DNA of 64,000 nucleotides, taken from NCBI RefSeq assembly GCF_024055715.1, contig NZ_JAMXMV010000005.1, positions 407,735 through 471,734 of the forward strand, in the 5' to 3' direction. This document shows, in pieces, positions 11,227 through 19,825 of the stretch; the stretch's first letter is position 1, and the number at the start of each line of letters is the position of its first letter. Origin of the DNA: Actinoallomurus soli. Its GTDB lineage: Bacteria > Actinomycetota > Actinomycetes > Streptosporangiales > Streptosporangiaceae. Under the pieces are notes generated by a model. That model did not search any database. It saw only the letters and a program-made list of their open reading frames with translations, and had not been told where the DNA came from. The translations under genes were made by a program, and so were the position numbers.

Positions 11227-12486
11227 ATGAAGTACAGGCTGCTCGGATCGCTGGCGGCGCTACTGATGGCGGGCGCGACGTTCACCGCCGCCGAGAGCGG
11301 GCAGGCCGTCGCCGCTCCGGCCTCGTGCGACGCCTCCGACACCGCGATCTACACCCCGCCCGCCGCCGTGTCCGCGGCCCCGGGAACCCTCCTCGCCTGC
11401 GAGGCGGTGACGCTGCCGAAGGTTCCGGGGAACATCCCGATGAAGGCGTGGAAGGTGCGGTACGCCTCCACCGACGTCCGCGGCACGCCGATCGCCGTCG
11501 CGGTGCCGGCCGCCGCCTGGACCCGCGGCGGGTCCCGGCCCGTCATCGGGTTCAATCCCGGGACGCTCGGGCTCGGTCCCCAGTGCGCCTTCTCCAAGCA
11601 GCTGGCAGGGGCCTACCAGGACGAGTACGAGGGCGACCAGATCGCGGCGATCCTCAAGGCCGGGTACGCCGTCGCCGCGACCGACGGCGTCGGCTATCTG
11701 AACGGCCTGACCCACACCTACGTCGTCGGCCGGAACGCCGGCCACGCGCTGCTCGACGCCGTGCGCACCGCGTTCCAGGTGCCCGGCGGCGGCCTCGGCC
11801 CGGACGCGAAGGTCGGCGTCTGGGGCTACTCCGAGGGCGGCCAGGCGTCGCTGTGGGCGGCGCAGCTCGCCTCCTCGTACGCCCCCGAGCTGCACGTCGT
11901 CGGCGACGCGGCCGGGGGAGTCCCCGGCGACCTGAAGATCACTGCGGCGGGCCTGAACGGCGGGCCGTTCGCCGGGTTCCTGCTCGCCGCCGTCCTCGGC
12001 CTGCACACCGCCTACCCGTCGATGCCGTTCGACTCGCTGCTCAACGACACGGGACGGAGCGCCATCCAGCAGGGCAAGAGCCTGTGCCTGGTCGGCACGG
12101 TGACCGCCTTCGCGTTCGCCGACATCGGGAACTACACGAAGGACGGCCTCACGCTCGACCAGATCTACGCGCTGAGCGGACCCGACGGGACGACCTGGAG
12201 CGACCTCATCGACGCGCAGAGGCTCGGCGTGGGCGTCGGACCCGCGTGGTCCGGCGCGCAGTACCGGATCGGCTTCCCGGTGCTGCAGTACCGCGGTCTG
12301 GCCGACGAGGTCATCCCGGCGGCCACGGAGGACGGCACGCACAGGGCGTACTGCTCGGCCGGGGTCACCACCCAGTGGAACACCTACGCCGGTGACCACC
12401 TGACCGCCGACAACCAGGCGATCAACGACGTGATGGGCTTCTTCGCCGACCGTATCGCGGGCCGGTTCACGCTCGGCAACTGCTGA
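11227..12486 (+). CDS. Secreted lipase (LIP family alpha/beta hydrolase)
   Basis: A 419-aa exported enzyme with a Sec signal peptide of about 30 residues ending in AVAAP. The nucleophile elbow is GYSEGG with Ser202. The later Asp (RGLADEVIPA) and His (YAGDHLTADNQA) complete the catalytic triad of the secretory-lipase family, which hydrolyses acylglycerols or other lipid esters outside the cell. The start follows AGGGAGCTG. It is preceded by a LysR regulator and faces an MFS gene tail to tail. Confidence 0.88.
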   Translation: MKYRLLGSLAALLMAGATFTAAESGQAVAAPASCDASDTAIYTPPAAVSAAPGTLLACEAVTLPKVPGNIPMKAWKVRYASTDVRGTPIAVAVPAAAWTRGGSRPVIGFNPGTLGLGPQCAFSKQLAGAYQDEYEGDQIAAILKAGYAVAATDGVGYLNGLTHTYVVGRNAGHALLDAVRTAFQVPGGGLGPDAKVGVWGYSEGGQASLWAAQLASSYAPELHVVGDAAGGVPGDLKITAAGLNGGPFAGFLLAAVLGLHTAYPSMPFDSLLNDTGRSAIQQGKSLCLVGTVTAFAFADIGNYTKDGLTLDQIYALSGPDGTTWSDLIDAQRLGVGVGPAWSGAQYRIGFPVLQYRGLADEVIPAATEDGTHRAYCSAGVTTQWNTYAGDHLTADNQAINDVMGFFADRIAGRFTLGNC

Positions 12487-12514
12487 CCCGCGCGGCCCGC
12501 CGCCGGGCCCGCCG

Positions 12515-14014
12515 TCAGGCGGGCTCGGGGGCGGCGGTGCCGGGTTCGAGGGGCGGCGCGCCGACGGGGCAGTTGACGTCGCACTCGGGCTGCGCGGTGG
12601 CCTGGCCCGGGTGCAGGGCGTCGTCGCGGACGGTGAGCAACGTCAGCACCGCGCCGACGACCAGGAGCACGGCCGCGAACGCCATCGCGGTGTGGAATCC
12701 GTGGTCGAAGACGCGCGGGTTCGCGTAGGCGTTCCCGGTGAGGCCGACCGCGGGCGGGACGCCCGCGACCGCGAGGAGGCCGGCCGCGCGGGCGACCGCG
12801 TTGTTGACGCCGCTGGCCACGCCGGCGTGCCGTACGTCGGCGCTCGCCAGCACGGTCGCGGTCAGCGGGGCGACGGCCGCCGACAGGCCCAGCCCGAAGA
12901 CCACGGCCGCGGGGAGCACGTCCGTGACGTACGACGCGTGCGGGCCGATCCGCAGGGTGAGCAGCATCCCGGCGGCGGCCAGGACCAGCCCGGCCGTCAT
13001 CGGGAGGCGCGGCCCGACCCGCTGGGCGAGCGCGCCCGCCCGTGAGGACAGCAGCAGCATCAGCACGGTCACCGGCAGCAGCGCCGTGCCGGCGGTGATG
13101 GGGGAGTAGTGGGCGACGACCTGCAGCTCGACGACGAGAAGGAAGAACTGGATGCCCATCCCGCCGTACATGATGAAGGTGACCACGTTGACGGCGGTGA
13201 ACTGGCGGGACTTGAAGATCCCGAGCGGCAGCATGGCGCTGGGCCCGTGCCCCGCCGACCTGCGCCGCTCGACCACGGCGAACGCCGCGCCCGCGGCCAC
13301 GCCGACCACGGCCGCGAGGACGACGGCGGCCGGGGACGCCCCCTTCCCCGGCGCCTCGGTCAGGGCATAGGTCACGCCGGCGAGGGCGAGGGCCGCCAGC
13401 GCCGCGCCGAGGACGTCGAAGCCGCGGTGCTCGGTCTCGTCGCGGCTCTCGGGTACGTGCCGGGCGGCGACGAGGATGACGACGGCGGCGAGCGGGAGGT
13501 TCAGCAGGAACGCCCAGCGCCAGCCGGCCGCGGAGATCAGCCAGCCGCCGACGAACGGGCCGATCGCCCCTGCGACGCCGCCGAGCCCGGACCAGGCCCC
13601 GACCGCTCGCGGCCGGTCCTCCGGCGCGAACGACGCCTGGATGATCGCGAGCGAGCCCGGCGCCAGCAGCGCGCCGCCGACGCCCTGCAGGGCGCGGGAC
13701 GCGACGAGCACGCCGGTGTTCGGCGCGAGGCCGCACAGGGCCGAGGCGACGGCGAACCACGCGACGCCGATCGTGAACACCCTGCGGCGGCCGAACCGGT
13801 CGCCGAGCGACCCGCCGAGGAGGATCAGCCCGGCGAGCGTGAGGGTGTAGGCGTTGACCGTCCACTGCAGGCCGGCCACGGAGGCGTGGAAGTCCTCGCC
13901 GATGCGCGGCAGCGCGACGTTGACGATCGTCGAGTCCAGCAGCGCGAGGCTGGAGCCGAGGACCATGGCCGCCAGCACCCATCGGCCACGGGCCTCCGAT
14001 AGCCGGAGGTTCAA
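12515..14014 (-). CDS. MFS drug exporter, DHA2 (EmrB/QacA) type
   Basis: A 499-aa, 14-segment major-facilitator transporter. The N-terminus SSLALLDSTIVNVALPRIG, the loop-2 motif GGSLGDRFGRRRVF and the motif-C-like region are those of proton-driven multidrug exporters. Translation begins at a rare TTG whose bases overlap the TGA stop of the upstream zinc-finger gene (TTGA), with the SD-like tract of that gene's end upstream, so the two are translationally coupled. The exported compound is not predictable. Confidence 0.9.
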   Translation of the reverse strand: MNLRLSEARGRWVLAAMVLGSSLALLDSTIVNVALPRIGEDFHASVAGLQWTVNAYTLTLAGLILLGGSLGDRFGRRRVFTIGVAWFAVASALCGLAPNTGVLVASRALQGVGGALLAPGSLAIIQASFAPEDRPRAVGAWSGLGGVAGAIGPFVGGWLISAAGWRWAFLLNLPLAAVVILVAARHVPESRDETEHRGFDVLGAALAALALAGVTYALTEAPGKGASPAAVVLAAVVGVAAGAAFAVVERRRSAGHGPSAMLPLGIFKSRQFTAVNVVTFIMYGGMGIQFFLLVVELQVVAHYSPITAGTALLPVTVLMLLLSSRAGALAQRVGPRLPMTAGLVLAAAGMLLTLRIGPHASYVTDVLPAAVVFGLGLSAAVAPLTATVLASADVRHAGVASGVNNAVARAAGLLAVAGVPPAVGLTGNAYANPRVFDHGFHTAMAFAAVLLVVGAVLTLLTVRDDALHPGQATAQPECDVNCPVGAPPLEPGTAAPEPA

Positions 14015-14280
14015 ACGATCACTTCATCGTCGTAGCACCAGCGCCAGTCCTCACCCGGTTCGAAGGAGCGCACGACCGGGTGGGAGGTCTCATGGTGGTG
14101 CGCCGTGGCGTGCTTGTTCGGCGAGGAGTCGCAGCAGCCGACGTGCCCGCACGTCAGGCAGAGGCGCAGGTGGACCCAGCGACCGCCGGAGCGCAGGCAG
14201 TCCTCGCATCCCTCCGGGGTCCGCGCCTGAGGGGCCGGATCGGGAAGCGTGGCGACGTGGGCACAGGTGGAAGTCGTCAT
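14011..14280 (-). CDS. UBP-type zinc-finger protein
   Basis: An 89-aa protein made almost wholly of a ZnF-UBP fold: C-x2-C (CEDC), C-x2-C (CLTC), C (GCC), and histidines in HATAHHHETSHPVV, ending in WRWCYDDE. In eukaryotes this fold binds the ubiquitin C-terminus; stand-alone bacterial versions have no settled role and often sit beside transporters. The ATG giving MTTSTCAHV is preferred over one three codons upstream. It overlaps the MFS start by 4 nt, which suggests that the small protein serves or regulates that transporter. Confidence 0.85.
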   Translation of the reverse strand: MTTSTCAHVATLPDPAPQARTPEGCEDCLRSGGRWVHLRLCLTCGHVGCCDSSPNKHATAHHHETSHPVVRSFEPGEDWRWCYDDEVIV

Positions 14281-14365
14281 ACAGCGCATAATCGCACGTC
14301 CCGGGAGTCCGCGCGCCCACCGCGGTGCCCCCGGGCCAGGGCCGCAGGATCCGGGGCGCGGCCCG

Positions 14366-15415
14366 TCACCAGTGGTCGAAGCTGAGCGGCTCGTCCTCGG
14401 GGCGGTCCGAACGCGACAGCAGCGCCAGGTCCGACTCGACCATCATCGCGACGAGCTCCTCGAAGGACACGCCAGGCTCCCAGCCGAGCTGGTCGCGCGC
14501 CTTCTTCGGGTCGCCGCAGAGCAGGTCGACCTCGGCGGGCCGGGTGAGGCCCGGATCGCCGACCACGTGGTCCCGCCAGTCGAGGCCGGCCGTGCTGAAC
14601 GCCAACTCGACGAGCTCGCGCACCGACTGGGTACGGCCGGTGCCGATGACGTAGTCCTCGGGGGTGTCCTGGGCGAGCATCAGCCGCATCGCCGTGACGT
14701 AGTCGCCGGCGTAGCCCCAGTCGCGCCGGGCCTCCAGGTTGCCCAGCCGGAGCTCGCGGGCCAGGCCGAGCCTGATGCGGGCCACGCCGAGGGAGATCTT
14801 GCGGGTGACGAACTCCGCGCCCCGGCGCGGCGACTCGTGGTTGAACAGGATGCCGCTGACCGCGAACATCCCGTACGACTCGCGGTAGTTCTGGGTGATG
14901 AAGTGGCCGTAGGTCTTGGCGACACCGTAGGGGCTGCGCGGATGGAAGGGCGTCCGCTCGTTCTGCGGCGTCTCGCGCACCTGACCGAACATCTCCGACG
15001 ACGACGCCTGGTAGAAGCGGATCTGGCCGCCGCCGGGCGTGCGGGAGCCGCCGATGCCGCTCACCACCCGGATCGCCTCCAGCATGCGGAGCACGCCCAT
15101 GCCGGTGACCTCGGCGGTGATCTCCGCCTGTTGCCAGGACATCGGCACGAAGGAGATGGCGCCGAGGTTGTAGACCTCGTCGGGCCGGACCTTCTCCACC
15201 GCGGAGATCAGGCTGCCCTGGTCCAGGAGGTCACCGTGCACGAGCCGCACATCACCGATGTGCTTGCGCAGCCTGGACACGTGCGGGTTCGCCTGTCCTC
15301 GGACCAGGCCCCACACCTCGTACCCCTGCTCGAGCAGATGCTCGGCGAGGTACGAGCCGTCCTGCCCGGTGATCCCGGTGATGAGCGCCGTTGTCAGCGG
15401 AACCTCCAAGCTCAC
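14366..15415 (-). CDS. gmd: GDP-mannose 4,6-dehydratase
   Basis: A 349-aa short-chain dehydrogenase/reductase that converts GDP-mannose to GDP-4-keto-6-deoxymannose, the precursor of fucose, rhamnose and perosamine sugars. It has the NADP motif [12 protein letters not shown], the catalytic SPYGVAK (Tyr/Lys) and the family block NHESPRRG. The start is uncertain: GTG at 15415 is in frame, but the best ribosome site (GGAGGT) lies just before a CTG at 15397, which would give a family-typical LTTALITG N-terminus. No partner reductase is nearby; the polysaccharide cluster begins 35 kb away. Confidence 0.9.
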   Translation of the reverse strand: MSLEVPLTTALITGITGQDGSYLAEHLLEQGYEVWGLVRGQANPHVSRLRKHIGDVRLVHGDLLDQGSLISAVEKVRPDEVYNLGAISFVPMSWQQAEITAEVTGMGVLRMLEAIRVVSGIGGSRTPGGGQIRFYQASSSEMFGQVRETPQNERTPFHPRSPYGVAKTYGHFITQNYRESYGMFAVSGILFNHESPRRGAEFVTRKISLGVARIRLGLARELRLGNLEARRDWGYAGDYVTAMRLMLAQDTPEDYVIGTGRTQSVRELVELAFSTAGLDWRDHVVGDPGLTRPAEVDLLCGDPKKARDQLGWEPGVSFEELVAMMVESDLALLSRSDRPEDEPLSFDHW

Positions 15416-15548
15416 GGGGCTTTGCCCGTTTCGTGTGAATCCAGAGGTTAGCCGGACCATCGGGCGATGGCGATAGCGGCCCGAGGTGACACCCGCGTCC
15501 CCGTACGGGCGCCCGCGCGGGCCGGGCCGCGTCGGCGGGCCGCCCGCG

Positions 15549-15554
15549 TAGGAT
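15549..15554 (+). promoter_or_regulatory. -10 element of leaderless folP2
   Basis: TAGGAT ends 6 nt before the GTG at 15561. It is the closest match to the consensus -10 among the leaderless genes here. Confidence 0.55.
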
Positions 15555-15557
15555 GTC

Positions 15558-16514
15558 GTGGTGCGCGATGAGGGAGGGGCGCGTCCCCACGCGGCGGAGG
15601 CGCCGAAGCCCGACTCCGCAGGGACCGGCGCGGCGGTGACGGGCCGGGGCTCCGCTCCGCTGCGGCTCGGCGCGCGGACGCTCGACCGCTTCGCGATCAT
15701 GGCCGTGGTCAACCGGACCCCCGACTCCTTCTTCGACCGTGGGGCGACGTACGCCTTCGACGCCGCCCTGACGGCGGTGGGCGCGGCGGTCGAGGCCGGC
15801 GCCGACATCATCGACATCGGCGGCGTCAAGGCCGGTCCCGGCGAGGAGGTCGGCGTCGCGGAGGAGCTCCGCCGCGTCGTCGACCTGGTCGCGGCGGTGC
15901 GCGAGCGGCATCCGGGCGTCATCATCAGTGTCGACACGTGGCGGGCCGAGGTCGGCGAGGCGGTGGCGGAGGCGGGGGCCCACCTGCTCAACGACACCTG
16001 GGGCGGACCTGACCCGCGGCTGGCCGAGGTGGCGGCCGCGTACGACATCGGGCTGGTCTGCGCGCACGCCGGCGGGCTGCGCCCCCGGACCCGGCCGCAC
16101 CGGGTCGCCTACGACGACGTGGTCGCGGACGTGATCCGGCACGTGACCGCCGAGGCCGAGCGGGCCGTCGCCCTGGGGGTGCGCCGCGACGCGATCCTCA
16201 TCGACCCCGCCCACGACTTCGGGAAGAACACCCGCCACTCCCTGGAGATCACTCGCAGGCTGGGCGAGCTGACCGCCACCGGCTGGCCCGTCCTGGTGGC
16301 CGTGTCGAACAAGGACTTCATCGGGGAGACGCTCGGCCGGCCGGTCGACAAGCGCGGCGTCGGGACCATGGCGGTGCTGGGCGTCTCCGCGTGGCTGGGC
16401 GCCCGCGTCTTCCGCGTGCACGACGCCGCAGGCGCCCGGCGGGCGCTCGACGCGGTGGCCGCGCTGCGCCGCGACCCCGGCGACGCCGTGCGCGGCGTGC
16501 GGGCGACCCTGTGA
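15558..16514 (+). CDS. folP2: Dihydropteroate synthase homologue (FolP2 type)
   Basis: About 318 aa with the DHPS TIM-barrel order: [47 protein letters not shown] and SNKDFIG. The pterin/pABA loop differs from true FolP1: GGVKAGPG replaces the GGESTRPG block, and HAGG replaces HMQG. Mycobacterial FolP2 lacks DHPS activity, so folate synthesis should not be assumed. TAGGAT (15549-15554) lies 6 nt before the second GTG (15561), making a leaderless start there likely. The 3' end takes part in a local direct repeat. Confidence 0.85.
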   Translation: MVRDEGGARPHAAEAPKPDSAGTGAAVTGRGSAPLRLGARTLDRFAIMAVVNRTPDSFFDRGATYAFDAALTAVGAAVEAGADIIDIGGVKAGPGEEVGVAEELRRVVDLVAAVRERHPGVIISVDTWRAEVGEAVAEAGAHLLNDTWGGPDPRLAEVAAAYDIGLVCAHAGGLRPRTRPHRVAYDDVVADVIRHVTAEAERAVALGVRRDAILIDPAHDFGKNTRHSLEITRRLGELTATGWPVLVAVSNKDFIGETLGRPVDKRGVGTMAVLGVSAWLGARVFRVHDAAGARRALDAVAALRRDPGDAVRGVRATL

Positions 16515-16586
16515 TCGATTCCGGCGACGCCGTGCGCGGAGCCGGGTGGACGACCCCGTGATCGACTCCGGCGACGCCGTGCGCGG
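16477..16586. repeat. Triplicated segment at the folP2 3' end
   Basis: The 19-mer CCGGCGACGCCGTGCGCGG occurs at 16477-16495, 16521-16539 and 16568-16586. The first copy is inside the reading frame. The second and third also share the preceding GTGATCGA, so the sequence around the stop codon has been duplicated downstream. Confidence 0.85.
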
Positions 16587-16603
16587 GGTGGCCGGCGCGG
16601 GGA

Positions 16604-17167
16604 TCAGTGGGCCGTGGACTCCCGCTGGCGCGCCCGGTAGGCGGCGACGTGCATGCGGTTGCCGCACGTGCGGCTGTCGCAGTAGCGCCGGCAGCGGTTC
16701 CGGGACAGGTCGACGAGCACCCGGGAGCAGTCGGGGGCCTCGCACACGCGCAGGCGGTCGAGCTCGTCGGCGGCGATCACGTACGCGAGGGCGATGCCGC
16801 CCTCGGCCGCGAGGTGTTCGGCCAGACGCGCGCCCGGCGCGAAGAAGTGCACGTGCCAGTCCCACTCGTCGTGGTCGGTCAGGCGGGGCGAGATGCGTGC
16901 CTCCGCGATGATCGCGTTGATCAGCCGCACGGCCGACTCTTTGTCGTCCGCCGTGCGGAACACCTCGTGGAGCCGGTCGCGGAGGCGATGCGTGGCGCTG
17001 AGGTCGTCGGCGTCCAGGTCCCGGGCGTCGCTCAGCCGCTTGAGGTCGACGAACCGCTGGAGGCTCGCCAGGTCGGGCAGGTGCTCGGTCGTGGTGGCCG
17101 GCGGTCCGCTGTTGACCAGATCGACGACGATCTGGAGGGCATGCTCGGTGTCATGGCTGAAAAGCAC
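16604..17167 (-). CDS. CGNR zinc-finger regulator (ABATE domain)
   Basis: A 187-aa protein with an N-terminal ABATE (DUF1470) stress-type domain and a C-terminal CGNR zinc finger: C..C (CEAPDC), then YCDSRTCGNRMHVAAYRARQR. This family is taken to bind DNA. The GTG at 17167 is chosen for its GGGAG ribosome site and because it starts just before the conserved FSHDTEHALQ. Its 5' side faces a perfect 30-bp palindrome shared with the divergent antiporter gene, so it is the obvious candidate to bind there. Confidence 0.82.
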   Translation of the reverse strand: MLFSHDTEHALQIVVDLVNSGPPATTTEHLPDLASLQRFVDLKRLSDARDLDADDLSATHRLRDRLHEVFRTADDKESAVRLINAIIAEARISPRLTDHDEWDWHVHFFAPGARLAEHLAAEGGIALAYVIAADELDRLRVCEAPDCSRVLVDLSRNRCRRYCDSRTCGNRMHVAAYRARQRESTAH

Positions 17168-17200
17168 TTCGACTCCCGTTCGGGCGTCACGATCCTTTGA

Positions 17201-17230
17201 GTAAGTAGCGTATGACCATACGCTACTTAC
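17201..17230. promoter_or_regulatory. Perfect 30-bp palindromic operator
   Basis: Arms GTAAGTAGCGTATG (17201-17214) and CATACGCTACTTAC (17217-17230) are exact inverse complements around a central AC. The site sits between the divergent CGNR-regulator and Na+/H+ antiporter genes, in the only AT-rich patch of the region. It looks like a dimeric regulator's operator controlling both directions. Confidence 0.8.
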
Positions 17231-17311
17231 ATCGGCCGGTGGTCCCCGTGTTCTCACATTGTGACGCCCCGCACGACCCCTGCGTGGGCGACCTAGGAGA
17301 TTTGGGGAAGA

Positions 17312-19006
17312 GTGGGCGTCATGGGTCCGATGTCGCTTTTCCTGGGCGGGCTGGCCTTCGCCGTCGTCGTGCTGCTCGCCCGCAACCTGGCCGGCCGGCT
17401 GGGGCTACCGGAGGCGACCCTGCTCGTCGTGCTGGCCGCGGCGATGGGCTTCATCCCCGGCATGCCGCAGATCCACCTGCCCCCGGAGGTCGTGCTGATC
17501 GGGTTCCTGCCCCCGATCGTGTACCACGCGGCGTTCTTCACCGCGCCGCGGGAGGCCAAGGCGGACGCGGTCCCGATCATCACGCTGGCGGTCGTGCTGA
17601 CCGCCGTCACGACGTTCGCGGCGGCCGGCGCCGCGCACGCGGTCGTGACCGGCCTGAGCTGGGCGGCGGCCATCGCCTTCGGCGCCGCGGTCGCCCCCAC
17701 GGACGCGGTCTCCGCGACCTCGATCCTGCAGCGCCTCGGCGCACCGCGCAGGATCGTCACCATCCTCGAGGGCGAGAGCCTCATCAACGACGGCGTGGCG
17801 CTCACGGTGTTCGTCCTGGCCGTCGAGGGACTGTCGCACTCCTACACGTTCGGGCACGGCGCGGCGCGGCTCGCCGAGGTGGTCGTCGGCGGCGTCGCGT
17901 ACGGACTGTTCGCCGGCTTCGTCGTCTCGCGCCTGCGGCGCCGGATCCGCGATCCGAGCAGCCAGATCGTCGTCTCGCTGCTGACGCCGTACCTCGCGTT
18001 CATCCCGGCGAACGAACTCGGCTTCTCGGGGATCCTCGCGACCGTCACGGCCGGGTTCTTCCTCGGCACGCGCGGCGAGGGCATGCTGCAGCCGGCGTCG
18101 CGCCTGGTCGGAGGGATGTTCTGGCGCGTGCTCGTCTACCTCCTCGAGTCGGCGCTGTTCGTCCTCCTCGGCCTGCAGATCCGGCCGGTGATGCGCGAGA
18201 TCACCGGCCATTCGCCGTCACGGCTGCTCGTCGCCGTCCTGGTGGTGGCGACGATCATCGTCGTCGTACGCATCGCCTGGTCGCTGTGGGTTTTTCCCCT
18301 CGGGCGGTACCTGCCGGGCCGTCACCTCGAGGTGGGCCACCTCAACGCGAGGGAGCGTTTCGCGATCGGCTGGAGCGGCATGCGCGGCGCCATCTCGCTG
18401 GCGATCGTGCTGTCGGTGCCGGGGAACGTCCGCGGCTCGCCGCTGCCCGGCCGGCAGGAGATCGTCTTCCTCACCGCCGCGATCGTCTTCGTCACCCTGG
18501 TCGGCCAGGCGATGGCGCTGCCGGTGATCCTGCGCAGGTTCGGGCTGGCCGAGTCCGACCGGCAGCGCATCGAGCAGATGACCGCCCGCCGGGCGGTGCT
18601 CGAGGCCGCGCTCGACCGGCTGGACGCGCTCGTCGAGAAGGACGAGGTGGACGAGCGCGCCGCGCAGACCTACCGGCAGCTGTACGAGGACCGCCTCCGG
18701 CGCGTACGGGCCGAGCTGGACGGCGACGCGGACGAGGAAGTGCCGCCCGACCCGATCGCGCTGCGGCGCGACCTGATCCGGGCGCAGCGGGAGAGGCTGG
18801 ACCGGCTCTACCGCAAGGGGAAGATCAGCGCGGACGCGGTACGGGCCGTCCGCCGCCGGCTCGATCTGGACGACCCGGATCTGCGGCGCGACGTCGGCTT
18901 ATCCCCCACGGCTCGGGTCACTCTCCGTAGTTCCGGCATGGTCCGGATCGGTGACGATACCGAATGCACACGGTACCGGGGCGGCGCTCACGCCGGAATC
19001 CTGTGA
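17312..19006 (+). CDS. CPA1-type Na+/H+ antiporter
   Basis: A 564-aa membrane antiporter with about 12 hydrophobic segments: LPEATLLVVLAAAMGF, FLPPIVYHAAFF, AVAPTDAVSATSIL with the ion-binding Asp, and EGESLINDGVALTVF. A charged cytoplasmic tail of about 140 residues follows WSGMRGAISLAIVLS. It exchanges cytoplasmic Na+ or another cation for protons. GTG at 17312 follows GGGGAAG; an ATG three codons later is an alternative. The tail is rich in Arg/Asp helices and may regulate it. It is transcribed from the side of the 30-bp palindrome. Confidence 0.9.
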   Translation: MGVMGPMSLFLGGLAFAVVVLLARNLAGRLGLPEATLLVVLAAAMGFIPGMPQIHLPPEVVLIGFLPPIVYHAAFFTAPREAKADAVPIITLAVVLTAVTTFAAAGAAHAVVTGLSWAAAIAFGAAVAPTDAVSATSILQRLGAPRRIVTILEGESLINDGVALTVFVLAVEGLSHSYTFGHGAARLAEVVVGGVAYGLFAGFVVSRLRRRIRDPSSQIVVSLLTPYLAFIPANELGFSGILATVTAGFFLGTRGEGMLQPASRLVGGMFWRVLVYLLESALFVLLGLQIRPVMREITGHSPSRLLVAVLVVATIIVVVRIAWSLWVFPLGRYLPGRHLEVGHLNARERFAIGWSGMRGAISLAIVLSVPGNVRGSPLPGRQEIVFLTAAIVFVTLVGQAMALPVILRRFGLAESDRQRIEQMTARRAVLEAALDRLDALVEKDEVDERAAQTYRQLYEDRLRRVRAELDGDADEEVPPDPIALRRDLIRAQRERLDRLYRKGKISADAVRAVRRRLDLDDPDLRRDVGLSPTARVTLRSSGMVRIGDDTECTRYRGGAHAGIL

Positions 19007-19056
19007 CTGTCCGTAAACTGCGAAGCGGCGGATCAGGTGCGAGTCGAAGGAGTCAT

Positions 19057-19683
19057 ATGGCCGAGCAAGCGGAGATGCCGCAGGAACGGCCGGCGACGCA
19101 GGATCAACCGCAGAGCATCGGGCGGGCCGACCCGGCCGGGAGATCGACGGCGTCCGGGCCCCTGCCGGGGCGGCCGGAGGGGCCGGGCGGCACGGTCCGC
19201 ATCGTCGACCTGCCGGAGTCGGACCAGAAGTCCCTGCGGACGGCCCTGCGGCACGACACGCCGTTGCACGACCTGCTCGGCCTGGAGATGGTCGAGCTCG
19301 GGGAGGACCACGCCGTGCTCTCCATGCCGATCCGGCCGCAGGCGTTCAACAGCACCGGCAACCTGCACGGTGGTGCCATCGCCACGCTGATCGACGTGGC
19401 GGCCGGCACGGCGGCCGCGCGGGGAAGCGGGTTCGAGCCGGGCCGGCAGAGCCTCGTGACCGCCGACCTGCACGTCCGGTACCTCGGCCGCCCGCACGGT
19501 GACCAGGTGTACGCGCGCGCCCAGGTGCTGAAGGCGGGCCGCCAGCTCATCGTCGTCGAGTGCCGGGTCACCGACATCGAGCATCGCGTCATCGCGGCGG
19601 CGGACTTCAGCATGATGATCGTTCCGCTGCGCAAGCCGCTGCGGCCCGTCGCGAGCGCCAAGGACACCGACCCGGACCTGTGA
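19057..19683 (+). CDS. PaaI-family hotdog thioesterase
   Basis: A 208-aa protein. The hotdog domain fills residues about 75-190 and contains NLHGGAIATLIDVAAG, the catalytic loop of PaaI-type acyl-CoA thioesterases. The first 70 residues are a Pro/Gly/Gln-rich extension without recognisable structure. The ATG follows GAAGGAG, and the gene starts 50 nt after the antiporter stop. The acyl substrate is unknown. Confidence 0.85.
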   Translation: MAEQAEMPQERPATQDQPQSIGRADPAGRSTASGPLPGRPEGPGGTVRIVDLPESDQKSLRTALRHDTPLHDLLGLEMVELGEDHAVLSMPIRPQAFNSTGNLHGGAIATLIDVAAGTAAARGSGFEPGRQSLVTADLHVRYLGRPHGDQVYARAQVLKAGRQLIVVECRVTDIEHRVIAAADFSMMIVPLRKPLRPVASAKDTDPDL

Positions 19684-19687
19684 CCGC

Positions 19688-19721
19688 GTGGCCCGGCGCG
19701 CGGAGTCACGCGCCGGGCCAC
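19688..19721. terminator. Bidirectional terminator hairpin
   Basis: A perfect 13-bp stem (GTGGCCCGGCGCG / CGCGCCGGGCCAC) with an 8-nt loop, 5 nt after the thioesterase stop and between convergent genes. There is no U-run. Confidence 0.6.
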
Positions 19722-19825
19722 CACGCGCCGGTGACGACCCTGGGGCCAGGGGCCGGGCCGCCACGGCCGCTCGGCCACGGCCGGTCAGCCGGGGTCGGTG
19801 AGCGGGGGCCGGTGAGCGGGGCCGG

